A DNA stretch of 64,000 nt from Marinobacter sp. F4218. Its GTDB lineage: Bacteria; Pseudomonadota; Gammaproteobacteria; Pseudomonadales; Oleiphilaceae. Every line of letters starts with the position of its first letter. Position 1 is the first letter of the stretch. Below are positions 10,383 through 19,533 of the stretch, piece by piece. The translations under genes and the position numbers were made by a program. Under the pieces are notes generated by a model. That model saw nothing but the letters and a program-made list of their open reading frames with translations. It was not told the DNA's origin and did no database searches. Location of the stretch: NCBI RefSeq assembly GCF_019443085.1, contig NZ_JAHZIL010000003.1, positions 868,001 through 932,000 of the forward strand, in the 5' to 3' direction.

Positions 10383-10398
10383 TGGCCTGCAAATTGCT
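10383..10398 (+). promoter_or_regulatory. Candidate sigma-54 promoter for glnHPQ
   Basis: TGGCCTGCAAATTGCT matches the sigma-54 consensus TGGCACG-N4-TTGCW at 10 of 12 positions, with the required GG and GC ten bases apart. It lies 128 bp before glnH in a 302-bp gap that holds no gene. Glutamine transport operons are often NtrC/sigma-54 controlled, which fits. Confidence 0.6.
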
Positions 10399-10525
10399 GA
10401 TCATTCAGCTAAACTCCCTGCGATGCAGTTCCATTAACGCTCCCCGGCTTTCACAGTCACCAGCCGTGATTGTCGGCCTGCCTTACCGGGCAGACGGAGC
10501 ATCATAGAAAGCGAAAGGAGAAAGC

Positions 10526-11284
10526 ATGAGTACAAAATGGCTGAAAACCATTGGCGCCAGCCTCGCACTCACCGTCGCCGCAGGAACCGTCAGCGCAGAG
10601 ACCCTGCGCGTCGTCACGGACCCGAGTTTCGTTCCGTTTGAAATGATGGATCAGGAAACCGGTGAGATGATCGGTTTCGACATGGAGATCATCCGCGAAG
10701 TGGGCAAGCGTGCCGGCTTTGAAATTGACCTCAACACCATGGATTTCAATGGCATCATCCCGGCTCTTCAAACCGGCAACGTGGACATCGCCATTGCCGG
10801 CATCACAATCACCGAAGAGCGTGAGCAGATTGTCGATTTCTCCGACCCGTACTATGACTCCGGTCTGCGCATTCTGGTGCGCGAGGGTGAGGACAGCGTG
10901 AAGACGCTGGAAGACCTCGAAGGCAAGAAGATCGGCACCAAGATCGGGTCCACCAGTTACGATTACCTGATGAAGACCCTCGATCAGGACGACGGCGTTA
11001 CCCCGTATCCGGGCAGCTCCGACATGTACATGGCGCTGATGTCACGGGCCATTGATGCGGTCTTCTACGACGCTCCGAACGTTGGTTACTTCGCCCGCAC
11101 CAAGGGAGAAGGCAAGGTCATGACCGTTGGCAAGCTGTATGAAGGCCAGCAGTACGGCATTGCGCTCAAGGACGGCAGTGAATGGGTTGACGACGTGAAT
11201 GAGGCCCTCGCTGCCATGAAGGAAGACGGCACCTACAAGACCATTTACGAGAAGTGGTTTGGCCCGATGCCGGAAGGCATGTAA
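10526..11284 (+). CDS. glnH: Periplasmic glutamine/polar amino-acid binding protein
   Basis: 252 residues with a cleavable signal peptide (WLKTIGASLALTVAAGTVSA) and the family-3 solute-binding fold. FVPFEMMDQETGEMIGFDME, the signature MDFNGIIPALQTGNVDIAIA and GITITEEREQIVDFSDPYY match GlnH closely; EQQYG-like GQQYGIALK and YEKWFG close the protein. It captures an amino acid, most likely glutamine, for the permease and ATPase encoded just downstream. ATG at 10526 follows AAAGGAGAAAGC. Exact ligand is inferred. Confidence 0.88.
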   Translation: MSTKWLKTIGASLALTVAAGTVSAETLRVVTDPSFVPFEMMDQETGEMIGFDMEIIREVGKRAGFEIDLNTMDFNGIIPALQTGNVDIAIAGITITEEREQIVDFSDPYYDSGLRILVREGEDSVKTLEDLEGKKIGTKIGSTSYDYLMKTLDQDDGVTPYPGSSDMYMALMSRAIDAVFYDAPNVGYFARTKGEGKVMTVGKLYEGQQYGIALKDGSEWVDDVNEALAAMKEDGTYKTIYEKWFGPMPEGM

Positions 11285-11375
11285 GGGCAGCCGGACCCAC
11301 AGGGTCTGATTCCCTGCGCCGGGGTGACTCCACCCCGGCTATTCCTGACTGCAAAACCCTTCGGAGATTCTCACT

Positions 11376-12047
11376 GTGGAATTCCAGTTTCAGTTCGATT
11401 GGCAAGCGGCCATCGACTCCATTCCCTTTCTACTCGAGGGGATTCCCTACACCCTGTTGATCTCATTTGGCGGCCTTATTATCGGCTTTGCCCTCGGCAT
11501 CTTTTTCGGCCTTCTGAGCATCAACAAGAAATGGTTCCTGCGCTGGCCGGCAACCGCGTACATCGAAATCTTCCGCGGCACGCCCATCCTGGTGCAGGTG
11601 CTGTTCATCTTTTACGGCCTGCCTGACCTGATCGGCGGCCCCATCGACCCCCTGACTGCAGGCATCGCGGCCATTGCCCTGAACTCCGGCGCCTACATCT
11701 CAGAGGTCGTGCGCGGTGGCGTCCAGTCCATCGACAAAGGCCAGACCGAAGCCGGCCTTTCCCTTGGCCTGTCCCGGACCCAGACCTTCTGGTCCATCAT
11801 CTGGCCTCAGGCATTCCGCCGGATGATCCCGCCCCTGGGCAACCAGGCCATTGTAAGCATCAAGGACACGTCACTGTTCTCGGTCATTGGTGTCGGCGAG
11901 CTGGTCCGCCAGGGTCAGATCTACATCGCCAATACCTTCACCGCGTTCGAGGTGTATTTCGTGGTCGCGATCCTGTATCTCGCCATTACCCTCTCGTTGT
12001 CCCTGATCCTCCGCTACGTTGAGCGGCGCGGTCTGGCCTCTGTCTGA
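11376..12047 (+). CDS. glnP: Amino-acid ABC transporter permease
   Basis: 223-residue inner-membrane permease of the HisMQ/GlnP type, with about five membrane segments beginning at [19 protein letters not shown]. The ATPase-coupling loop is [20 protein letters not shown] followed by [10 protein letters not shown], the EAA motif of these permeases. Starts at GTG 11376 with TCGGAG nine bases upstream. As only one permease gene is present it probably works as a homodimer. A 91-bp gap after glnH contains an imperfect GC-rich repeat that could set the glnH:glnP expression ratio. Confidence 0.88.
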   Translation: MEFQFQFDWQAAIDSIPFLLEGIPYTLLISFGGLIIGFALGIFFGLLSINKKWFLRWPATAYIEIFRGTPILVQVLFIFYGLPDLIGGPIDPLTAGIAAIALNSGAYISEVVRGGVQSIDKGQTEAGLSLGLSRTQTFWSIIWPQAFRRMIPPLGNQAIVSIKDTSLFSVIGVGELVRQGQIYIANTFTAFEVYFVVAILYLAITLSLSLILRYVERRGLASV

Positions 12048-12060
12048 AGGAAAGCGACTC

Positions 12061-12807
12061 ATGACTGATATTGTAGAAATGAAGGGCATGAACAAGTACT
12101 TCGGCAAGCTGCATGTCCTGAAAGACATTGACCTCACTGTCGCCAAAGGCGAAGTGGTGGTTATCATCGGCGCCAGTGGCTCCGGCAAGTCCACCCTGAT
12201 CCGCTGCGTCAACGGTCTGGAAGAATTCGAATCCGGCCACCTCACGGTGGATGGCCATCCGCTCGCGCCGAAGAGCGGCAACCCGAAATCCCTGGCCGAG
12301 ATCCGCAAGGAAGTCGGCATGGTGTTCCAGCAGTTCAATCTGTTCCCGCACCTGACGGTGAAGAAGAACATCATGCTGGCGCCACAGAAGGTCAAGAGCA
12401 GCTCGGAGACCGTCGCCAACGCCACCGCCGAACGATTGCTCAATCGGGTGGGCATCGGCAATCAGGCCGACAAGTACCCGAGCCAGCTATCCGGCGGCCA
12501 GCAGCAGCGCGTTGCCATCGCCCGCGCTCTGGCCATGGAACCGCGCCTGATGCTGTTCGATGAGCCGACATCAGCGCTCGATCCGGAAATGATCGGTGAA
12601 GTGCTGGACGTCATGCGCGAGCTGGCCAAGGAAGGAATGACCATGATGGTCGTCACCCACGAGATGGGCTTCGCCCGTGAAGTGGCCGACCGGGTGATCT
12701 ATATCCACGAAGGTCAGATCGTCGAGCAGGGCAAACCGGACGAGGTGTTCGATAACCCCCAGAACGAACGTACCCAGGCATTCCTGTCCCGGGTCCTCGC
12801 CCACTGA
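12061..12807 (+). CDS. glnQ: Amino-acid ABC transporter ATP-binding protein
   Basis: 248 residues from ATG 12061 (GAAGGAAAGCGACTC in front). Complete ATPase motifs: Walker [14 protein letters not shown]-loop [13 protein letters not shown], signature [15 protein letters not shown], Walker [14 protein letters not shown] and the switch histidine in VVTHEMGFA. Powers import through the glnP homodimer. Only 13 bp after glnP, same operon. The transcript ends before the convergent DUF2505 remnant, with no clear terminator seen. Confidence 0.92.
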   Translation: MTDIVEMKGMNKYFGKLHVLKDIDLTVAKGEVVVIIGASGSGKSTLIRCVNGLEEFESGHLTVDGHPLAPKSGNPKSLAEIRKEVGMVFQQFNLFPHLTVKKNIMLAPQKVKSSSETVANATAERLLNRVGIGNQADKYPSQLSGGQQQRVAIARALAMEPRLMLFDEPTSALDPEMIGEVLDVMRELAKEGMTMMVVTHEMGFAREVADRVIYIHEGQIVEQGKPDEVFDNPQNERTQAFLSRVLAH

Positions 12808-12815
12808 TCACTGCC

Positions 12816-13171
12816 TCAGAGTAACTGGCGGGTGGTTTGATACTCACGCTCAATCTTGGCGTGGGAATCATCCGCCAGGAACCTGGCAATCTTCTTTCCC
12901 AGCAACGGCACATCGCACCGGACTATCAGGTTGACCTGATTCGTGCAGGACAGGCTGTCTCCCTGAAGCCTCATCATGCCCTGGATTTTCGCGGGCACGC
13001 CCTCAATGCGAACCCGGAATTCACAGTGCCACTCACCTTCGCTCTTAAGAAACCAGTGTTCTTCCTGTCGGACTTCGTTCCACTCCTTGTGGAAACTGGC
13101 CAGAATGCCGGGAAATCCACAGCATTGGCCGGCAGGTCAGAGGCCGTTGGCAAGGTGGTCAGCTCGCGCCG
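12816..13171 (-). pseudogene. Remnant of a DUF2505-type (SRPBCC-like) gene, truncated and frameshifted
   Basis: Read on the minus strand, the C-terminal part translates as FHKEWNEVRQEEHWF, CEFRVRIEGVPAKIQGMMRL and VRCDVPLLGKKIARFLADD, ending EREYQTTRQLL, which resembles the C-terminal two thirds of DUF2505 proteins. The preceding part, ELTTLPTASDLPANAVDFP, is in another frame; restoring one G in the CCCGGC run near 13110 joins the two frames without a gap. Just upstream a stop (13172-13174) and the bioA promoter leave no room for the N-terminal half. So it looks like a decayed gene with a one-base deletion and a lost 5' end. Family assignment is by memory of sequence pattern. Confidence 0.55.
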
Positions 13172-13238
13172 TTAACTGTAATATCCGCTCAGGTTAACAG
13201 CCAACATTTGAAACTGACAGCCAGACCGGAGATTCACC

Positions 13239-14588
13239 ATGCGCAATGCCGACCTAGTGGCCCGCGGCCTCAAGTCCGTGTGGCACCCCTGCACCCAGAT
13301 GAAAGACCACGAAACGCTGCCCCTGGTCCCCATCAAACGGGGTGAAGGGGTCTGGCTGGAAGATTTCGAGAACAATCGGTACATCGATGCCGTCAGTTCC
13401 TGGTGGGTCAACCTGTTCGGCCATGCCAATCCGCGAATCAACGCGGCCATTCAGGAACAGATCAGCCAACTGGAACACGTCATCCTCGCGGGATTCACCC
13501 ATGAGCCGGTGGTTAATCTGTCCGAGCGCCTGATTGAAGTCACCCCGGAAGGCCTGAACAAGTGCTTCTACGCCGACAACGGCTCCTCGGCGATTGAAGC
13601 CGCTCTCAAAATGAGCTTCCACTACTGGAAGAACCACGGGCGGCCCGGCAAAAAGAACTTCGTGAACCTCAGCAACAGTTATCACGGGGAAACCCTCGGG
13701 GCGCTGGCCCTGGGCGACGTGGCGCTGTACAAGGACACCTACCAGCCCCTGCTGATGGAAGTCCTGACCGCGCCCTCCCCTGACGCGTTCAACAAAGAGG
13801 CGGGCGAGACCGACGAAGCCTACGCACTGCGTCAGTTCGAAGCCATGGAAAAGCTGCTCGCCGAGAAGCACGACGAAATCTGCGCCGTGGTGGTTGAACC
13901 GCTGATCCAGTGCGCCGGCGGCATGCGCATGCACCACCCGATCTACCACACCAAACTGCGCGAAGCCTGTGACCGCTATGGTGTGCACCTGATTGCAGAC
14001 GAGATTGCCGTCGGTTTTGGCCGCACCGGCACTCTGTTTGCCTGCGAACAGTCCGGCATCACCCCGGACTTCATGTGCCTGTCCAAGGGGCTGACCGCAG
14101 GCTATCTGCCATTGTCGGTGGTACTGACCACTGACAGCGTCTACAACGCTTTCTACGACGACTACGAAACCCTGAAAGCCTTCCTGCATTCACACAGCTA
14201 CACGGGCAACCCGATCGGCTGCGCCGTGGCATTGGCCACCCTGGACATCTTCCGGGACGACAATGTGATAGAAAGCAATCGCCAGCTTTCCGCGTGCATG
14301 GCGGATTCCGTGGCCCACCTGGCCGACCATCCCAACGTTGGCGATATTCGCCAGCATGGCATGACCCTGGCCGTGGAGATGGTCAAGGACAAGGCCTCCA
14401 AAACGCCCTTCCCCTGGCAGGAACGCCGGGGCATTCGGGTCTACCAGCACTCGCTGACCCGTCAGGCCTTGCTTCGCCCCCTGGGTAATGTGGTTTACTT
14501 CATGCCGCCTTACGTCATCACCGAAGACCAGATCCGTCACCTGGCACAGGTCGCGACCGAAGGCATCGAAATCGCCGTCCGGGACTGA
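13239..14588 (+). CDS. bioA: Adenosylmethionine-8-amino-7-oxononanoate aminotransferase-like class III aminotransferase
   Basis: 449-residue PLP enzyme; BioA transfers an amino group from SAM to 7-keto-8-aminopelargonate in biotin synthesis. Opens with SVWHPCTQMKDHE, the BioA-type N-terminus, followed by SSWWVNLFGHANPRIN, NGSSAIEAALKMSFHYW and SYHGETLGALALGD. The cofactor site is LIADEIAVGFGRTGTLFACE and the Schiff-base lysine is in CLSKGLTAGYLPLS. ATG follows CGGAGATTCACC. No other biotin genes are adjacent; rsmE follows after 15 bp. A role in another diamine/keto-acid transamination cannot be excluded, but the N-terminal match makes BioA the best call. Confidence 0.9.
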   Translation: MRNADLVARGLKSVWHPCTQMKDHETLPLVPIKRGEGVWLEDFENNRYIDAVSSWWVNLFGHANPRINAAIQEQISQLEHVILAGFTHEPVVNLSERLIEVTPEGLNKCFYADNGSSAIEAALKMSFHYWKNHGRPGKKNFVNLSNSYHGETLGALALGDVALYKDTYQPLLMEVLTAPSPDAFNKEAGETDEAYALRQFEAMEKLLAEKHDEICAVVVEPLIQCAGGMRMHHPIYHTKLREACDRYGVHLIADEIAVGFGRTGTLFACEQSGITPDFMCLSKGLTAGYLPLSVVLTTDSVYNAFYDDYETLKAFLHSHSYTGNPIGCAVALATLDIFRDDNVIESNRQLSACMADSVAHLADHPNVGDIRQHGMTLAVEMVKDKASKTPFPWQERRGIRVYQHSLTRQALLRPLGNVVYFMPPYVITEDQIRHLAQVATEGIEIAVRD

Positions 14589-14603
14589 CCAGGGTACGAA
14601 GGC

Positions 14604-15344
14604 ATGCGCATCCCCAGAATTTATACTGACTCGCCGCTGCACAGCGGCGCTACTGCCGAGCTGGACGACAACGCCGCCCAGCACGTCGGGCGGGTGCTGC
14701 GTATGCAGCCGGGACAGGCGCTGCGCCTTTTCAACGGCGACGGTCAGGACTATCCGGCCACCATCACCGCCGCCGGCAAGAAACAGGTGGAGGTGTTGGT
14801 GGGCGAGCCTGAGACCAATCCGACCGAATCGTCCCTGGAGATTGTCCTTGGCCAGACGCTGTCCAAAGGCGACCGCATGGATTATGCCGTTCAGAAAGCG
14901 GTGGAGATGGGCGTCACCCGCATTGTGCCTCTCACCACCGAGCGGTGCGATGTGAAGCTCAAAGGGGACCGGGAAGACAAACGCCTGCGACACTGGCAGT
15001 CGGTGGCCGTAAGTGCCGCCGAACAGTGCGGTCGGGCCAGGGTTCCTGAAATCCTGCCCGTAATGACCGTGGCACAATGGCTGGAGCACAGCCGTGACTG
15101 CGACATCCGGCTGGTACTCCATCACCGCACGGAACAGTCCCTCACCGCCATGGCAAAGCCCGGCCGCATCGCCCTGATGATTGGTCCGGAGGGCGGGCTT
15201 ACCGCAGACGAAATTGCCCTCGCCGAGCAAAACGGATTCCTGCCAGTGGCTTTGGGACCTCGCGTGCTCAGGACCGAAACCGCTCCGGTAGCGGCCATGG
15301 CCCTGTGCCAGTGGCTGTGGGGAGATCTGGGCGAATCGGCCTAG
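14604..15344 (+). CDS. rsmE: 16S rRNA m3U1498 methyltransferase
   Basis: 246 residues, the family length. N-terminal PUA-like RNA-binding part (MRIPRIYTDSPL, QHVGRVLRMQPGQALRLFNG) and a C-terminal SPOUT methyltransferase knot with LGQTLSKGDRMDYAVQKAVEMG, VSAAEQCGRARVPEI, and the SAM-binding LMIGPEGGLTADEIALAEQN plus LGPRVLRTETA. Modifies U1498 in the ribosomal decoding region. ATG 14604 lies 15 bp after bioA, suggesting cotranscription. Confidence 0.95.
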   Translation: MRIPRIYTDSPLHSGATAELDDNAAQHVGRVLRMQPGQALRLFNGDGQDYPATITAAGKKQVEVLVGEPETNPTESSLEIVLGQTLSKGDRMDYAVQKAVEMGVTRIVPLTTERCDVKLKGDREDKRLRHWQSVAVSAAEQCGRARVPEILPVMTVAQWLEHSRDCDIRLVLHHRTEQSLTAMAKPGRIALMIGPEGGLTADEIALAEQNGFLPVALGPRVLRTETAPVAAMALCQWLWGDLGESA

Positions 15345-15451
15345 CGGCCGTAACGCCGCCTCAGACTGGCACCCAAGTCATTGACAGTACACACCTCTAC
15401 CAACATTATCCCTGACTGCATGACTAATGAGAGTGGCTGCCTGAGCCTGGG

Positions 15452-15561
15452 CAACGCTGTGGGAAAGCCTCTCCAAAACTGTGCGGAGCCATGGATGGCG
15501 TAGCTCAAGCGCCACATGGACGTGCTTGAGCGGGTTTTGGAGAGGCTTTCCCATAGGGTTG
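15452..15561. repeat. Long hairpin-forming intergenic element with nested palindromes
   Basis: Arms of 28 bases (15452-15479 and 15534-15561) pair with two mismatches; the inner 20 (TGGGAAAGCCTCTCCAAAAC) are perfect. The 54-base loop holds a further inverted repeat GCTCAAGC/GCTTGAGC (15503-15510, 15524-15531) and the palindrome GCCATGGATGGC (15488-15499). It fills the gap between rsmE and the DUF445 gene. No coding sense seen. It resembles intergenic elements found in many copies in related genomes, but copy number here is unknown. Confidence 0.75.
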
Positions 15562-15602
15562 CATGCCCCACAGCAACAACAACGGATACTGGCGAGTAGC
15601 GG

Positions 15603-16832
15603 ATGACAAACGTTTTCATCACCCCTGAATTCTGGCAGTACCTCAGCATTCCCGTCATTGCTGCCCTGATTGGCTGGACGACCAACTGGCTCGCCATCAA
15701 GATGACTTTTTACCCGCTGGAATTCGTGGGAAAACCCCCATTGCTGGGCTGGCAAGGCATCATTCCGTCCAAAGCCCGGAAAATGGCTGCCATCAGCGTC
15801 GATGCCACCATTTCCAAGATCGGCACCGTGCGGGAAATCTTCCAGCAGATCGATCCCAAGATTCTCGCTACCCACATTGTTCATTCTGTCGATCCGCGCA
15901 TTGAGGAATACGTTGATGAAATGATGCTGCGGGAATACCCGACATTCTGGGAAAACCTGCCGTCCTCCGCTCGTAACATGGTGTATGACCGGGTCCGCAA
16001 ATCCACGCCGCAACTGGTGGATAACCTGGTAGAGGACGTCTCCACGAACATTGAGGACCTGCTCGACATCAAGGGCATGGTGATCGAACGGCTGGCCAGC
16101 GACAAACAGCTGCTCAACCGGATCTTCCTCGAATGTGGCCAGGTTGAGTTCCGGTTTATCGTCAACTCCGGGCTGTATTTCGGGTTCCTGTTCGGCCTGA
16201 TCCAGATGGCTGTCTGGTATTTCTACCAAAGCTGGTGGGTGCTGCCCTTCTTCGGGCTCCTGGTGGGGTGGGCCACCAACTGGATTGCCCTGAACGTGAT
16301 TTTCCGACCATTGCACGCCAAGAAAGTCGGGCCTTTCCGTATCCAGGGCCTGTTCCTGAAACGCCAGCCAGCAGTTGCCGAATCCTTTTGCCACATCGTT
16401 ACCCATGAAATCCTCACGGTGGGCAACATCATCAACGCGATTCTCGAAGGCCCGAAAGGGGAACGGGCCCGCAACATGGTGAAAAAGCACATCAAACCCC
16501 TGGTGGACGAAACCGCCGGCATGGGCAAAGCGCTCACTCAGATGGCCTTCGGCCCCACCGGGTTTGCCACCCTGAAGCAACAGGTAGGCGAAAAAGCGAT
16601 CGAAATCTCACAGACGTCGTTCAACAACCCGGTCTTCGAAAAGGATCGCGCCCGGGCGGTCGAATCCATCATGGTGGAACGAATGATCGCCCTCTCCTCC
16701 GAAGAGTTTCAGGATCTGCTCCGGCCGTGCTTCCAGGAAGACGAAATCAAACTGATTCTGGTCGGGGCTTTCCTCGGGATGGCCGCGGGCATCTGCCAGT
16801 TGGTGTTTGTTTTCGGCCAATCCGTGCTCTAG
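15603..16832 (+). CDS. DUF445-family inner-membrane protein
   Basis: 409 residues. The hydrophobic N-terminus YLSIPVIAALIGWTTNWLAIKM includes the GWxTNxxAI motif of DUF445, and the same motif recurs after the second hydrophobic stretch as LLVGWATNWIALNVIF (about residues 215-235), so the protein looks internally duplicated. A further membrane segment ends the chain (LVGAFLGMAAGICQLVFVF). The loop regions are rich in charged helices. No function is established for the family; it stands alone between two intergenic elements. Start ATG 15603 follows a weak site, GGATG. Confidence 0.85.
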   Translation: MTNVFITPEFWQYLSIPVIAALIGWTTNWLAIKMTFYPLEFVGKPPLLGWQGIIPSKARKMAAISVDATISKIGTVREIFQQIDPKILATHIVHSVDPRIEEYVDEMMLREYPTFWENLPSSARNMVYDRVRKSTPQLVDNLVEDVSTNIEDLLDIKGMVIERLASDKQLLNRIFLECGQVEFRFIVNSGLYFGFLFGLIQMAVWYFYQSWWVLPFFGLLVGWATNWIALNVIFRPLHAKKVGPFRIQGLFLKRQPAVAESFCHIVTHEILTVGNIINAILEGPKGERARNMVKKHIKPLVDETAGMGKALTQMAFGPTGFATLKQQVGEKAIEISQTSFNNPVFEKDRARAVESIMVERMIALSSEEFQDLLRPCFQEDEIKLILVGAFLGMAAGICQLVFVFGQSVL

Positions 16833-16942
16833 ACAATAGCCTTAATCAATCAGCCCTTTTCTGTGCAACCATTTGGCCGCCGACTATACTCCGCGGTCAG
16901 GGATACGTATTTTTTTGCTACTGATTGACCCGGAGGCAACGG

Positions 16943-17989
16943 ATGCCAGGTTTTCTTTCCTGGATTTCAGGCTTTTTTTCGAAACCTCAACCGGTCTCGC
17001 CGGCACCAGAGCCGCGACTTTTCAACCCGGCCCAGGACCAATTCACCGACGAAGACACTGAAACCGGTGCCCTGCTCGCCCGTCAACTGGAAGAACACCT
17101 GTTCTGCTGGTTGCTTGATGTTGCGCCGTCTGAGCTGGAGGGGGACTTATCGTCCGTCACCGAAGTCATTGATGAACTGCAGCAGCGCCTGAGTGCAGGC
17201 CGGTTGGAAGAACTGCCGCGCCAGCCCCTGAGCCTTCCGACGCTGATGCGGGCGCTGTCGGACGACACCACCGACCGCCAAAGCCTGACGGACATCATTC
17301 TGGGCGACCCCGCCCTGACCGACCAACTGCTGCAAATGGCCAACAGCCCCTATTTCCGCCACGGGGACCAAACCATCGATTCGGTTGACCAGGCGGTGTT
17401 TCTGCTCGGGCTGGACGGTATTCGCAACGTGGTCTCCGCCGCCGTAATGCGCCCCATGATGGCCGCCCGCAACAGCCAGGAGGCCCTATTCGCCCAACGG
17501 GTCTGGCGTTGGGGGCTGACCTGCGCCCGGGCTTCCGAACTCAGCGCACGGGCGCAGAAAGCCGATTCCAGCGCCCATTTCATGGCGGGACTGCTGCCGG
17601 CACTGGCCTACATCACCATTCGTCGGGAGTTGCACCGGATCTGCCGGGCGCGCCTGAAAAGCGATCCGACCCCGGCTCTGATCCGGCATTCACTGGTACG
17701 GCATCAATGGGCCACCAGCCAATTGCTGGCCAATGAGTGGAATCTTCCGCCCCAGTTCAATGCACTGCTACTCGGCGCGGAGCGTCCGGCACCGCGGCAG
17801 ACACAGACACCGCTGAACGACGGCATGATCATCGGCACCCGGGAGGTGCTTCGGCACGCGAACCAGCGCAACCTTGCCGAAGAGGACCTTCCGAAGGTCC
17901 TCCAGCTGGCACCGGAGCAGATTAATCAGTTGCAGCATTCGTTGACGGCAATGCTTCAGGAAGGTGGACGTTCAACCACCCGGGTGTGA
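16943..17989 (+). CDS. HDOD-domain protein
   Basis: 348 residues from ATG 16943, chosen because CGGAGGCAACGG precedes it; six extra codons upstream begin with an unsupported TTG. After a low-complexity N-terminus (residues 1-40) comes a single HDOD region: LPTLMRALSDDT, IILGDPALTDQLLQMANSPYF and DQAVFLLGLDGIRNVVSAAVM. HDOD domains are HD-like folds without the metal-binding residues, usually found in signalling or cyclic-di-GMP linked proteins. No output domain is fused. Its last 18 bases overlap the convergent yihY gene. Confidence 0.85.
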   Translation: MPGFLSWISGFFSKPQPVSPAPEPRLFNPAQDQFTDEDTETGALLARQLEEHLFCWLLDVAPSELEGDLSSVTEVIDELQQRLSAGRLEELPRQPLSLPTLMRALSDDTTDRQSLTDIILGDPALTDQLLQMANSPYFRHGDQTIDSVDQAVFLLGLDGIRNVVSAAVMRPMMAARNSQEALFAQRVWRWGLTCARASELSARAQKADSSAHFMAGLLPALAYITIRRELHRICRARLKSDPTPALIRHSLVRHQWATSQLLANEWNLPPQFNALLLGAERPAPRQTQTPLNDGMIIGTREVLRHANQRNLAEEDLPKVLQLAPEQINQLQHSLTAMLQEGGRSTTRV

Positions 17990-19333
17990 GACCGCCTCCT
18001 GCTCCTCCGCTTCGATGGTTTCCTCGACCGTCTTGCCGGATTTCAGGAGTTCCGAAAACGACGTTGATAGCCGTTCCTCTGTTCCGTGCAGGAGATCGAA
18101 CGGCAGGTAGACCGGCAGGCGATCCGCCACGCGGTCCTCATCACGGCGCACTACCTTCAGCACATCAGCAATGGAGATGCCATCAAGGCTTCGGCCCGGC
18201 ACCAGTTGATCTCCCTGACGCCCGGCCAACGACAGGAGCCCGGCACGGATGAGCTTGTCGCTCACCCCACGGGTAACCTCACCCGGCACCCGCAGCCGAT
18301 GTTCGAGCACTTCCTGCTGCGGCGCTGCCTCCCCGTCATTGAAGGGCTTGGCCACCATCCACATCAGCGCCAGGGCTACTTTTTCCTGAAGCTCGGGCGC
18401 CAGTTGGACCTGCCGACGCTTGGCCACCGAACCGGGATTCTGGAGATAGAACGCCAGACTGGCGCCGAGAAGGAGAATCATCCAGTTCAGGTAGGTCCAG
18501 ATCAGCAGAATGATCCCGATCGCAAAGCTCGAGTAGATGGCCGCGTACTTGGCTGAGCCGGCCACGAAAGACGCAAACAGCATACCGCCAGCCTGCCAGG
18601 AAACGCCCGCGACCAATCCGCCGATAAAGGCGTAGCGAAGTTTCACCCGGGTGTTCGGCATGAAGATGTAGACGAAGGTGAAAGCGCCGACCACCAGGAA
18701 AAAAGGCGTGAATCGGCTGGCCACGAGGATCAGTGAACCTAACGGCTCGATCTTCATCAACGCCTGGACATAGGTCGAGGAGAAGATGGTGGCACTGATG
18801 CCTATGGCCGAGACCATCAGCAAGGGACCCACCATAATCACGCTGAGGTAGTTACTGAAGCGCTGGGCCATGGACCGCATGTCCGGCACCCGCCAGATCA
18901 TGTTGAAGGAACGCTCGATCTTCTGGAGCAGCGAGACCACCGTGTACACCAGCAGGGCGAGGCCGACCGAGCCAAGCACGCCGACTTTCATGTTGTCCAC
19001 GAAGCCCAGTATTTTCTCCGCCAGCTCGATACCCTGAGGGCCCATCGGCTCAAAGAACTGGAACAGAAACGGCTCCATGCGCTGATGCACGCCCAGGGCC
19101 TTGAGCACCGAGAAACTGAGGGCCAGGAGGGGCACGATGCTGAGCAGCGTGGTGTAGACCAGACTCATCGCGTGCAGCGTCAACTGACCGCTAAGCACGT
19201 CCCGGGCCAGCGCATACGCCGAGCGACCGACTTTATAGAGCCAGGTCCAGGGCCAGCTTTGTGGCGGATTGGGGTTTGCCAGGATCCAGTCTTCGGCGGA
19301 CTGGAGCCGCTCTTTAAATTGGAAGGAAGCCAC
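17972..19333 (-). CDS. YihY/BrkB-family inner-membrane protein
   Basis: 453 residues with about six membrane helices between residues 35 and 290, including LTLHAMSLVYTTLLSIVPLL, a conserved family feature, LGSVGLALLVYTVVSLLQKI and GIILLIWTYLNWMILLLGA. The C-terminal 150 residues are soluble and resemble a winged helix (PGEVTRGVSDKLIRAGLLSL). Related proteins were once named ribonuclease BN, an assignment now regarded as wrong; function is unknown. Begins at GTG 19333 with TGTTGAGTG upstream, a weak site, so the start is uncertain by some codons. Confidence 0.85.
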   Translation of the reverse strand: MASFQFKERLQSAEDWILANPNPPQSWPWTWLYKVGRSAYALARDVLSGQLTLHAMSLVYTTLLSIVPLLALSFSVLKALGVHQRMEPFLFQFFEPMGPQGIELAEKILGFVDNMKVGVLGSVGLALLVYTVVSLLQKIERSFNMIWRVPDMRSMAQRFSNYLSVIMVGPLLMVSAIGISATIFSSTYVQALMKIEPLGSLILVASRFTPFFLVVGAFTFVYIFMPNTRVKLRYAFIGGLVAGVSWQAGGMLFASFVAGSAKYAAIYSSFAIGIILLIWTYLNWMILLLGASLAFYLQNPGSVAKRRQVQLAPELQEKVALALMWMVAKPFNDGEAAPQQEVLEHRLRVPGEVTRGVSDKLIRAGLLSLAGRQGDQLVPGRSLDGISIADVLKVVRRDEDRVADRLPVYLPFDLLHGTEERLSTSFSELLKSGKTVEETIEAEEQEAVSHPGG

Positions 19334-19368
19334 TCAACACCCTGCTCTATAAAGTTTTATACAAGTTA

Positions 19369-19384
19369 TCAGGTAGATACCTGA
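19369..19384. promoter_or_regulatory. 16-bp palindrome between yihY and the fadL-type gene
   Basis: TCAGGTA and TACCTGA are perfect 7-bp arms around GA. The site is 36 bp upstream of yihY and 150 bp upstream of the porin gene, in an AT-rich divergent promoter region. It looks like a dimeric operator; the regulator is unknown. Confidence 0.45.
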
Positions 19385-19533
19385 CACAACAGAGTATGGC
19401 CAATTACGTCTCTTTTGCGAGCCCAAACCCAAAAACTATAAACATATCATTTTTAATCACTTCAAATTATAAAAGATTTTCTGTAGAAAGTGTGTCGTAA
19501 ATGTGACGGTATTATACGAACAGGTGTTCACCT

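Noticed and set aside
13172..13450. Minus-strand 92-codon frame over the bioA start
   Set aside because: It is mostly antisense to bioA; only its far end touches the DUF2505 remnant and no protein feature supports it.
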